From: an uncultured Flavobacteriales bacterium
GTDB lineage: Bacteria > Bacteroidota > Bacteroidia > Flavobacteriales_D > Crocinitomicaceae
DNA: 18,943 nt
Assembly: GCA_905479845.1 (NCBI GenBank)
Contig: CAJQOB010000017.1
Span: forward strand, 1 to 18,943
Direction: 5' to 3'
Shown here: piece after piece, positions 7,131 to 14,300 of the stretch
How the letters are laid out: each line of letters starts with the position of its first letter
Position numbering within the stretch: the first letter of the stretch is position 1
Notes under the pieces: model-generated
Database searches by the model: none
Told to the model about the DNA's origin: nothing
What the model saw: the letters and a program-made list of their open reading frames with translations, nothing else
Made by a program: the position numbers and the translations under genes

Positions 7131-9591
7131 ATTTCAGGATTTCAATCGACCCATCTGATCCATTAATACGCAGTTTATCTCCTGTTTTGATCCATTTCAA
7201 AGCATCTGGAACTGCAAGAATTGCAGGGATTCCGTATTCACGTGAAATGATTGCTCCATGGGAAAGCATACCACCAGTTTCAGTAATCAACCCAGTGATT
7301 TTGGAGAAGTAGACTGTCCAAGCGGGATCGGTAAATTTCGTCACCATGATCATTCCTTCAGGCATGTTTTCGGCATCCATGACAGAGTGAGCAATGAATG
7401 CCGTACCCTCAACGAGTCCATTGGAGCAAGCGATTCCATTTAGAAGTTTACTCGATTTATTTACCCTTTTTGAAACTGTGGTTTGTTCCACCCAAATTTC
7501 GTTAGGGCGGTCAAAATTTCGGTACCCTTCGAAAATAATCCGATTCTTCCTGATGGTTTCTAAATGCTCTGCATTCCCGTTAAACAAATCCAAGACTTGC
7601 TCAGGGTAAAGGAAGAAAATATCCTCAACTTCCTCTATGATTTTTTTCTTCAATAGTCTTCTGCCTACTTCGTAGTATATAGTTCGAATGATTCCATACA
7701 TCTGGCTTGAAGTGTCACGAAATTCTTCTCTTAGCCAGAGTAGTTTACGGTGTTTGAGAATTTCTTTTCGCATCTTTCCAGAACTGATTTTCTCTAGTTC
7801 TTTCTTGAATATCTGATGTTGTTTCTCGTTTTGTAGGAGTATGCTTTCACCGTCTTGTTTACCAATGAAACTAACCAATGTGGTAAAGGCCTGCATTGGA
7901 TTTTGATCCCAGTTTGGGACTAGTATTTGCAGTTCTTTCTCACTTTTGTAGCTGTATTTTTTGAGGATGACATCTATTTCTTTTCTGAACGGTAATTCCG
8001 CAGCACTTTTATATGCCTCACATATTTCCTCAGCTGAATTATCAACAAAGAATGATTTGTTTTCCGAGCTTCGAATCGAACGACTCAATTCCCACAGTTC
8101 GTAGCTTGGGCGGAGGTGTGAAATATTTTGAAGTCCTGTAATGAGGTTTAAATATTCAATTTCTCCTGACTTGTTCTTTTTGTCCAAGTACTCTTTAAAT
8201 AAGGTTGTATTATTTGAGTTGGTGTAAATCATTTCGAAATACGTTCCTTCAACGCGAAGGAAGTCATCTTGAATAAGCTCCTTGGCGCTCAAAATGATCT
8301 CAGGGTCAGACATCTTTTCGAAGTCCATCTTTCGATACTTTGCCAATATCCCTTCCAATCGTGCGAGCTCCGTATGTGCAATTCCCAACTTATTCTTGAT
8401 GGATTTCTTCAATGCCAATAGAACTTGAATACCATTAGCGATACTTTTGAAATTCGTTTTAGTCACATGACCTTTGCCTTCGTATTGAGGCTCAATGCCT
8501 AAATCATTATCGAATTCTCGTTCGATGAATCCAGGGATTTTTTTGACACCATCTTTTACAGCGCTTATGTTCCAATAGGAGTAAAGCATGAACTGTGTGA
8601 ACCACTTTTCAGGTGTATACTTCGGGTGTATTTTAACAGATTTCAAATATGGAGACATTGTAGTTTCAAAGGCACGCTCGTACAGCGAATACATAAATGG
8701 TGTGGCAATTTCTGATGAAATTCCACCATCTTTTAAGTCGGCATTTGTCCAATCGTTTGTGGTGTTGAATCGGATTGCAGTCATCGGACGCGCTTGCAGA
8801 ATGTACAGTTTGTCATCTTTGAGTGCCCATTCGATATCAACTGGATATCCATACAATTGTTGGATTTTCAATGCTTCTGCAACAATGAGATTGATAGACG
8901 ACTCTTTCAAGGAAGAAACATCGATTTGATTGAATTCCGTAATAGCGGGATCATACCAGTTCACTTTGTAAGAACTTGGGGTTGCGGTTCCCTGAACTAA
9001 GTTTTCACCCAAGCCATTGATGCTTTCAATCATGATTTCCTTTTCGTTTCCTGTCAAAGGATTGATTGTGAAACAAACACCCGCATGATCCGGATTCACC
9101 ATTTCTTGAACAACGAGGTTGACGCGCAGTAAATTGCAATCAATAGTGTTGTTGTTGCAATAGGCCAAAGCAACTTGGTTATATGTTGAGGCAATACATT
9201 CTAAAATGGCCGCAGCAAATCCGTCGAAATCAACCACATTAAGAACTGTGGTGAATTGTCCCGCAAATGAGAACACCGTGCCATCTTCTAAATTGATAGA
9301 GCTTCTAACCGCGACTTTTGTATTTTCAGGAAAGAACTTCTTTACCTCAGACCAAGAATCTTCAATTAGTGGAGTGAAATGAGAACTGCATGTGTCAACA
9401 AAAACGCGTTTTTCTTCCGCTGGCATTTCTACATTCTGAGAGAATGAAATGAAAACCTGTTCTATTTCTGACGCAGGAATGATAAATCCTTTTGGAACGT
9501 TAAATCCACTATTGAACAGTGTTGAAAGGCTGTTCGCTTTTCCTCCAAAGTTTTGGTCAGGTAATTCGTTAAATGGATAAGTCGTTGTCAT
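7129..9591 (-). CDS. PEP-synthase/rifampin-phosphotransferase-like ATP-dependent enzyme (second copy)
   Basis: An 820-residue paralogue of the enzyme encoded convergently next to it. The ATP-grasp half shows FGGKANS (15-21), VAVRSS (93-98), EDGTVFSFAGQF (102-113) and LQARPMT (265-271). The swivelling domain at the C-terminus carries TGGMLSHGAIISREYGIPA with H778 and ends in the usual GSDGSIEILK strand. The middle region (about 290-700) aligns poorly with the first copy; where that has the family's G-R-E-L block, this one reads YSYKSEKELQILVPNW (546-561). Both copies should still form phosphohistidine, but their acceptors probably differ. It is the last gene of the minus-strand operon, ten bases after the CarS-like gene. 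An RPH-like phosphotransferase or a PigC-like ATP-driven condensing enzyme are the main options. Confidence 0.82.
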   Translation of the reverse strand: MTTTYPFNELPDQNFGGKANSLSTLFNSGFNVPKGFIIPASEIEQVFISFSQNVEMPAEEKRVFVDTCSSHFTPLIEDSWSEVKKFFPENTKVAVRSSINLEDGTVFSFAGQFTTVLNVVDFDGFAAAILECIASTYNQVALAYCNNNTIDCNLLRVNLVVQEMVNPDHAGVCFTINPLTGNEKEIMIESINGLGENLVQGTATPSSYKVNWYDPAITEFNQIDVSSLKESSINLIVAEALKIQQLYGYPVDIEWALKDDKLYILQARPMTAIRFNTTNDWTNADLKDGGISSEIATPFMYSLYERAFETTMSPYLKSVKIHPKYTPEKWFTQFMLYSYWNISAVKDGVKKIPGFIEREFDNDLGIEPQYEGKGHVTKTNFKSIANGIQVLLALKKSIKNKLGIAHTELARLEGILAKYRKMDFEKMSDPEIILSAKELIQDDFLRVEGTYFEMIYTNSNNTTLFKEYLDKKNKSGEIEYLNLITGLQNISHLRPSYELWELSRSIRSSENKSFFVDNSAEEICEAYKSAAELPFRKEIDVILKKYSYKSEKELQILVPNWDQNPMQAFTTLVSFIGKQDGESILLQNEKQHQIFKKELEKISSGKMRKEILKHRKLLWLREEFRDTSSQMYGIIRTIYYEVGRRLLKKKIIEEVEDIFFLYPEQVLDLFNGNAEHLETIRKNRIIFEGYRNFDRPNEIWVEQTTVSKRVNKSSKLLNGIACSNGLVEGTAFIAHSVMDAENMPEGMIMVTKFTDPAWTVYFSKITGLITETGGMLSHGAIISREYGIPAILAVPDALKWIKTGDKLRINGSDGSIEILK

Positions 9592-9601
9592 GATCCGTGC
9601 A

Positions 9602-10168
9602 TTAGTATGGTTCTTTTCTAAGGTTCAAAAGATAGAGTAGATAATTGATGACAAGGTGAAGGAGTCCGTAAAAAACGATTCCAAACCAGAAATGTCTCCA
9701 AGTAAAATTTGAAAATGCGAGAAGTACTATTAATACAACTATTACAGAATCCAATTGGTCAATAAGTCGTTGGGCGAATGATGCGGATTTACCTTCGGTA
9801 ATTCCAAGTTGCCGTTTTGCAAAGCTATTCGGAAGCTCGCCAATTACATATGCCAGACCGAACAAAGCACCGTATACAAGCGGGGAGTAGTTGTCGAAAT
9901 CAAGGAGGTTTAAGGCCTGGACTCCCGAAGAGTTAAACAGGATGAATTTATAGATGTATGTGAAGGCAATGGATGCAAGAATCATAACAATTACTCCACG
10001 ATAGGTTTTGTTCTTACCAAAAATTCTTTTGGATCTGAAGGTTAACTTGTGATCAAGAGGGTATGTTGTTATTCTAGCCCAGTCATAACGAACCACAAAC
10101 ATGTGGAAGATTGCCGCAAGAATAACAGGTGATGCAACTAAAAGTAGTTCTAATATGAGTTTGATCAT
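9602..10168 (-). CDS. CarS-like (CDP-archaeol synthase family) membrane cytidylyltransferase
   Basis: A 188-residue protein with about five membrane segments. It carries the CarS/DUF46 signatures in order: FGKNKTYRG (50-58), GELPNSFAKRQLGI (110-123) and DQLDSV (137-142). In archaea this family uses CTP to turn digeranylgeranylglyceryl phosphate into its CDP form, and it is distantly related to bacterial CdsA. The usual GD before the SFxKR block is GE here. It sits between the aminotransferase/reductase fusion (18 bases upstream) and the second dikinase-like gene (10 bases downstream), so it belongs to the same transcript. A CDP-alcohol phosphatidyltransferase encoded about 3.5 kb away could use the activated lipid. 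That the substrate is a real archaeal-type ether lipid is not shown; any lipid phosphate is possible. Confidence 0.82.
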   Translation of the reverse strand: MIKLILELLLVASPVILAAIFHMFVVRYDWARITTYPLDHKLTFRSKRIFGKNKTYRGVIVMILASIAFTYIYKFILFNSSGVQALNLLDFDNYSPLVYGALFGLAYVIGELPNSFAKRQLGITEGKSASFAQRLIDQLDSVIVVLIVLLAFSNFTWRHFWFGIVFYGLLHLVINYLLYLLNLRKEPY

Positions 10169-10186
10169 TTTGATTAACTGTATTGA

Positions 10187-13039
10187 TTAAAATATCGTTT
10201 CAAGTTTATTTTTCTTAAGCTTGAAGCCATGCTTCGCCCCTAAGCTGTCCATGTAGTGCACTTGAGATGGATGTAAGTTTCCGAAAGAAAAATTACACAA
10301 GTTTTCCTCAAGACCAAGCAATATTGTCTCTGAAATACATGCAAAAGCTTCACCTGACCCTAGTGGATAAGCGCGCATTGTGATCGTTTGGTCATACGGC
10401 AACTGAACAACTCCACCCATAATTACCTTAATGTTTCGATCGTTATGGATGAGTTCATCTGTACTATTCAATGGAACAGAAATGTCATACACAATTGAGT
10501 CATCAGCGAAGTAACGACTGTATAAAAATGGCTCTGGATTGTTCGTTGCGACAACTGTCACATCGCATTGCTTGAGTTCATTCAGAGAATCTATTACCTG
10601 AAATGGGAATGCCGCTCCCAATTCCTCACTTATCTTGTCGATGAGCACCAAATCGTTGATTCCCAGTTTGCCACATTTTAATTCCTTGAATGTTTGCGAA
10701 TTAGCGAAGCTATCGTAAATGTTGGGATGCAGCTCTTTCCCTCTTTCATCCATTATTTCCGAGAAAATGTAACTCGTTAATTCCCTCAAAAAACGGTAAG
10801 TTTTTAGCTTTCCGCCTTTTCTGTCACTACCCTTGAGCACCATTCTTGAGAAATAAGGGAGGAAGCACTTGACGTATGTTGAGCAAATATTGCCCGCAGC
10901 ACCAAGAACTCCTAAAGTCTGTGAATTTGATTGTTTCTTGCTGGTGGTGATTTCCTCTTTGATTGCTTGCACACCGATTCCTACGGTATAGCTATTTCCA
11001 GTTGTTACGAAAACGTCTGGATTTCGAATGGATTTGCCATTCTTGGTAATAACGGATGAGTATTGTCCCAAACCAACCAATGAACAATTGAAAGTCCCGT
11101 GTAGAAAATCAACCGCGTCATTGCATAAATCTGAGTATTCATCGTATAGATTCTTGGCCATCATTTCACGTGCCATTGCGGCGGTAAACAGCATTCCTGT
11201 GAAATAAACGTTTGCCGATTTAGTTGACGTTCCTTTGATTTTTCTTGCGTGTAATAGAATGGGAACAGATATTTCAAGTACAGACTCTAAAAGTGAATTT
11301 ATCGTTTCATCAGATAAAACGGTCATGCTTCGATCACCATCGCGTACACCATTTTCATTGATATAGTGAGAGATGAATCCAACTGAAGTTGTCAATTCCG
11401 GATCAATATCGACGATAACTTCTCCTTGACCAAAATTCTGTAATGCTCTCAAGTTCTGTTCTTCCGGGGGGATAAGGTGTTCAATTAACTTGTAAAAATC
11501 GCGGTATTGTATGATGCGCGACAAGGAATATAAAGCGGAAGAAAGTGCCAAAATTTCGTTTTCCGAAACAAAAATACTCGGTAGAATCCTGAGTGTATGT
11601 GGATCCGAAAGAGTAGGAGCCAATCGGATGTTCCAATGATTCAGAAGATAGGAGCAATAGATATAATTGAGATATCCTGATCGAGAGAACATTTGAAAAC
11701 TGTAGCTCTCACTGAGATCAAAATCATAAAACTCAATTCCCCACATGAGGCCAGTTCCTCGAACAGACTTAATGACATCAGGATGATTTTTCTTCAATTT
11801 GAGCAATTGCTCTTCCAATAATTTTCCTTTTGCGAGGATCGTTTCACTTTCAGATTTCCCAATTTCAAGTGCTTTTAAGGAGATTTTGGAGGAATATTCA
11901 TCATCAGAATAGGTCGAAGTATGAACAAGTCCAAACCCTTCATGGTAGTGTTTCTGATCGATTACCAATGCTGCATTCTTAACCATTCCGCCTCCGAAGG
12001 ATTTACTGAATAGGTAATAGTCCGCATAGACTTCTTGTTGAATCGAATGAGCCAAAGTTCCTGTTCGGTACGAACCACACTGGATTTCATCGAAGATCAA
12101 TGGAATTTTTAAAGAACTGGTTTTCTCTCTCAAATGAGAAAGAAAGCTTTTCGGAACTGGTCGGATTCCTCCTTCTCCCTGAATTGGTTCAGCAATGATT
12201 CCTAAGCATAACAAAATGGACACCTCCTCAAATATTATTTCTCCTTTTTGGAGTTTTGGAAGGTGAACTATTCGCTGAAGGCTCTCTAGTACTTCGTGTA
12301 AATTTTCCGGAGTATGCTCGAAAAATTCAACCTGAGATTTTTCCCGCTTGTTGGTTTGAAAACCTGTTCTGAACTTATCGTGCGAAGTTAAGTTCAGCGC
12401 ACCAGTAGTCTTTCCATGAAAGGATTGCGTCAGGGCTAGAAGAACTGGAGATCGAGAATCGTAAACATCATAAAAACTAGCGATGCAGTATTCTTTGAAT
12501 GAAGCGAAATTAGTGAACGATTGCCCCTTAAATGAAGCTTCAAAGTTCATGTTGTTTACAGCAAAATGGTGATTAATACCATGGAGCTCTCGATGTAATC
12601 GATCTGTTAGTTTGTCTCTACGATTGCTAAAGTTTAGGCGGGCATGCTTAATTGCAGCTTCCACAACTTCGGCTCCCGAATTCGCAAGGGTGGTGATATA
12701 AACTTTACCCGAATGAGCTCCTATTTCTTTTGAAATAAACCTACTCAATTCGTCTACAGCGGACTTAGATGATAGTTGAGAATGATTGGGGATTTGCTCG
12801 TCAATGAGCCCAATTGCCAGTTTCTTTAATTCGGGGTGATAATGTCCAAGTAACAAGGAGCCATATCCTCCGATATAGTCGCTTACACCGATTTCATTTC
12901 CTTCTGAGTCCTTGTAATACAACTTACTTCCTTCTCCCCGTATGAACTGTTTGTTCAGGGAAAGTGTGTCCAGCAATCGATCCAGTTTTGGTCTAGAATG
13001 TATTGAGTTTACTTCGTATGTCCTGTCGTTTTCATCCAT
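10187..13039 (-). CDS. Class III aminotransferase fused to AAR-type acyl-ACP reductase
   Basis: A 950-residue two-domain enzyme. Residues 25-510 form a class III (ornithine/GABA type) PLP aminotransferase: SGAEVVEAAIKHAR (121-134), SFHGKTTGAL (206-215), FDEIQCG with D317, and the Schiff-base lysine K346 in LFSKSFGGG. An insert of about 55 residues lies between 135 and 200. Residues 550-945 match cyanobacterial long-chain acyl-ACP reductase (AAR): GLGQYSSVI, VTTGNSYTVG (678-687), the Rossmann loop LGVLGAAGNI (709-718), MGGVVQL (874-880), and EAFACISETILLGLE, in which C901 sits where AAR has its acyl-accepting cysteine. The order of reactions should be acyl thioester plus NAD(P)H to fatty aldehyde, then transamination to a fatty amine. 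About 50 extra residues separate the Rossmann loop from the rest compared with AAR. It is the second gene of the operon, four bases after the ICMT-like gene. The analogous fusions TamH and PigE serve tambjamine and prodiginine synthesis. Confidence 0.85.
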   Translation of the reverse strand: MDENDRTYEVNSIHSRPKLDRLLDTLSLNKQFIRGEGSKLYYKDSEGNEIGVSDYIGGYGSLLLGHYHPELKKLAIGLIDEQIPNHSQLSSKSAVDELSRFISKEIGAHSGKVYITTLANSGAEVVEAAIKHARLNFSNRRDKLTDRLHRELHGINHHFAVNNMNFEASFKGQSFTNFASFKEYCIASFYDVYDSRSPVLLALTQSFHGKTTGALNLTSHDKFRTGFQTNKREKSQVEFFEHTPENLHEVLESLQRIVHLPKLQKGEIIFEEVSILLCLGIIAEPIQGEGGIRPVPKSFLSHLREKTSSLKIPLIFDEIQCGSYRTGTLAHSIQQEVYADYYLFSKSFGGGMVKNAALVIDQKHYHEGFGLVHTSTYSDDEYSSKISLKALEIGKSESETILAKGKLLEEQLLKLKKNHPDVIKSVRGTGLMWGIEFYDFDLSESYSFQMFSRSGYLNYIYCSYLLNHWNIRLAPTLSDPHTLRILPSIFVSENEILALSSALYSLSRIIQYRDFYKLIEHLIPPEEQNLRALQNFGQGEVIVDIDPELTTSVGFISHYINENGVRDGDRSMTVLSDETINSLLESVLEISVPILLHARKIKGTSTKSANVYFTGMLFTAAMAREMMAKNLYDEYSDLCNDAVDFLHGTFNCSLVGLGQYSSVITKNGKSIRNPDVFVTTGNSYTVGIGVQAIKEEITTSKKQSNSQTLGVLGAAGNICSTYVKCFLPYFSRMVLKGSDRKGGKLKTYRFLRELTSYIFSEIMDERGKELHPNIYDSFANSQTFKELKCGKLGINDLVLIDKISEELGAAFPFQVIDSLNELKQCDVTVVATNNPEPFLYSRYFADDSIVYDISVPLNSTDELIHNDRNIKVIMGGVVQLPYDQTITMRAYPLGSGEAFACISETILLGLEENLCNFSFGNLHPSQVHYMDSLGAKHGFKLKKNKLETIF

Positions 13040-13043
13040 TTTT

Positions 13044-13613
13044 TCAGTAGATAAATGGAATTAAACGACTCGAGGATTTGCGGTACTCGGTGTAATCTTC
13101 TCCAAAATGATCTTCAAGAAATTTTTCTTCTTTTCTGATGCGCATGGTAACAGCGAAAATTGGTCCGATTAGCAAAATCAAAATGCTGATGTAATTGTGC
13201 ATGATCAATCCTAATCCAAGATAATAGAGTAGGAGCCCTGTATAGCTAGGGTGGCGAATCAATTTATAAATTCCGTTTTTCACGAGTTGTTGACCCTTCA
13301 TGATCGTTACGTTTACCTGAAATGATCGTCCTAGGCTGTGAACGGAATACCAACGAACAAAAAGTCCAATTGCAACAAGACCAAATCCGACGTAGACAGT
13401 AGGGTTAAATTCAAAGCTTCCCCAGCGAGTGAAGTAAATGACAATGCTGATAATAAGTGAGATAGGAACAGCTACTCTGAAAATGAGCAGGGTATTATCT
13501 GTTGCGACTTTTAGCTTTTCGCTTTCGTCAGATTTTCGTTGGAAGTTGACATAAAATCCCGAAAGAATAATGGTAAGGCTTATTGCAATAATTGAAATAT
13601 CAATATAATTCAT
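13044..13613 (-). CDS. Isoprenylcysteine methyltransferase-like (ICMT/PEMT) membrane protein
   Basis: A 189-residue protein with about five membrane segments and the C-terminal signature of the ICMT/phospholipid-methyltransferase superfamily: LVKNGIYKLIRHPSYTG (with RHP), then RIRKEEKFLEDHFGEDYTEY. These residues form the SAM site in the family. Members methylate the carboxyl of prenylcysteine, the amine of phosphatidylethanolamine, or unknown lipids; many bacterial ones are uncharacterised. It is the first gene of the minus-strand operon and ends four bases before the fusion gene, so a product of the cluster, such as an amine or isoprenoid acid, is a reasonable substrate. No experiment on this subgroup is known to me. 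The start ATG at 13613 faces the divergent CDP-alcohol transferase gene 99 bases away. Confidence 0.72.
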   Translation of the reverse strand: MNYIDISIIAISLTIILSGFYVNFQRKSDESEKLKVATDNTLLIFRVAVPISLIISIVIYFTRWGSFEFNPTVYVGFGLVAIGLFVRWYSVHSLGRSFQVNVTIMKGQQLVKNGIYKLIRHPSYTGLLLYYLGLGLIMHNYISILILLIGPIFAVTMRIRKEEKFLEDHFGEDYTEYRKSSSRLIPFIY

Positions 13614-13712
13614 CAGCGTGTGGTTGAAGCAGAGCTGAACCTTAGATCGAGCAAATTGCGAAATCTCTTGTTCTTGGCGCAGCTTAAATTTACTATTTTT
13701 AAGCCGAAATCC

Positions 13713-14300
13713 ATGAAAAAAACTCCGACCATACCACTAAATGTCCCGAATATTCTTTCGATTTATCGTTTGCTGTCTTTTCCTGTGATTGCCTATATCG
13801 CGATTCAAGGTTATGAACGACTGTTCTTCTGGATGTTATTAATCAACTTCATTACGGACATCCTAGACGGGTTGATCGCAAGAACGTTTAACCTTCAAAC
13901 GAAAATTGGCGCTAAGATTGATTCTATTGCTGATTTCGGGACCTATTTGTTGGTGTTTTTGGGAATTTATATGTTCAAAACGGCTGATTTCAAGCCCCAT
14001 ATTATCTCTTTCTCCATCTTCATCGGACTTTTCATTTTTGCGCATGTTCTTGCCTTGATCAAGTTTGGTCGAATGCCTAGTTTTCATCTGTATTCATGGA
14101 AGATTGGTGGATACATTCAGGGCATATTTTTTATTGTCCTTTTCTCGTATGGATTCATTACTGGATTCTACTATTTTATGCTGATTTGGGGAATTCTCGC
14201 CTTTCTGGAACACATCACCATTCAGCTGATGATTTCCGAAATGATTTCAAATGCCAAAGGCTTATATTGGGTACTCAAATCGCGTAAAACAGAAGTCTAG
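13713..14300 (+). CDS. CDP-alcohol phosphatidyltransferase family protein
   Basis: A 195-residue membrane protein with about six hydrophobic segments. It carries the complete catalytic motif of the family at 49-74: D49, D52-G53, A56-R57, G66, D70 and D74 with exact spacing (D-x2-DG-x2-AR-x8-G-x3-D-x3-D). The family swaps CMP from a CDP-linked alcohol or lipid for a second alcohol, as in phosphatidylglycerophosphate or archaetidylserine synthesis. I chose the ATG at 13713; an in-frame GTG at 13620 would add 31 residues that precede the conserved PLNVPNILSIYR start of such proteins and lie in the divergent promoter region. It is read away from the lipid operon and overlaps the amidase stop by four bases tail to tail. 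Its partner may be the CarS-like enzyme. The head group is unknown, and housekeeping PgsA-like function is the alternative. Confidence 0.82.
   Translation: MKKTPTIPLNVPNILSIYRLLSFPVIAYIAIQGYERLFFWMLLINFITDILDGLIARTFNLQTKIGAKIDSIADFGTYLLVFLGIYMFKTADFKPHIISFSIFIGLFIFAHVLALIKFGRMPSFHLYSWKIGGYIQGIFFIVLFSYGFITGFYYFMLIWGILAFLEHITIQLMISEMISNAKGLYWVLKSRKTEV

Noticed and set aside
8588..8929. 113-codon open frame on the plus strand
   Set aside because: It lies wholly antisense to the well-supported second dikinase-like gene and its translation shows no family pattern.
4501..9591. The two dikinase-like genes as PEP synthase or pyruvate phosphate dikinase
   Set aside because: Both lack the C-terminal PEP/pyruvate-binding barrel and end with the phosphohistidine domain, the order seen in rifampin phosphotransferase and PigC.
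13620..13712. GTG start adding 31 residues to the CDP-alcohol transferase
   Set aside because: The extension lies in the divergent promoter region, has no family match, and a good ATG occurs at 13713 just before the conserved N-terminus.
13863..14087. 74-codon open frame antisense to the CDP-alcohol transferase
   Set aside because: Shadow of a gene with a complete catalytic motif; its own translation is low-complexity and charged.
3563..14300. Complete archaeal ether-lipid pathway
   Set aside because: No GGGP synthase or glycerol-1-phosphate dehydrogenase is in the window, and the UbiA second motif is different; only family-level resemblance can be claimed.
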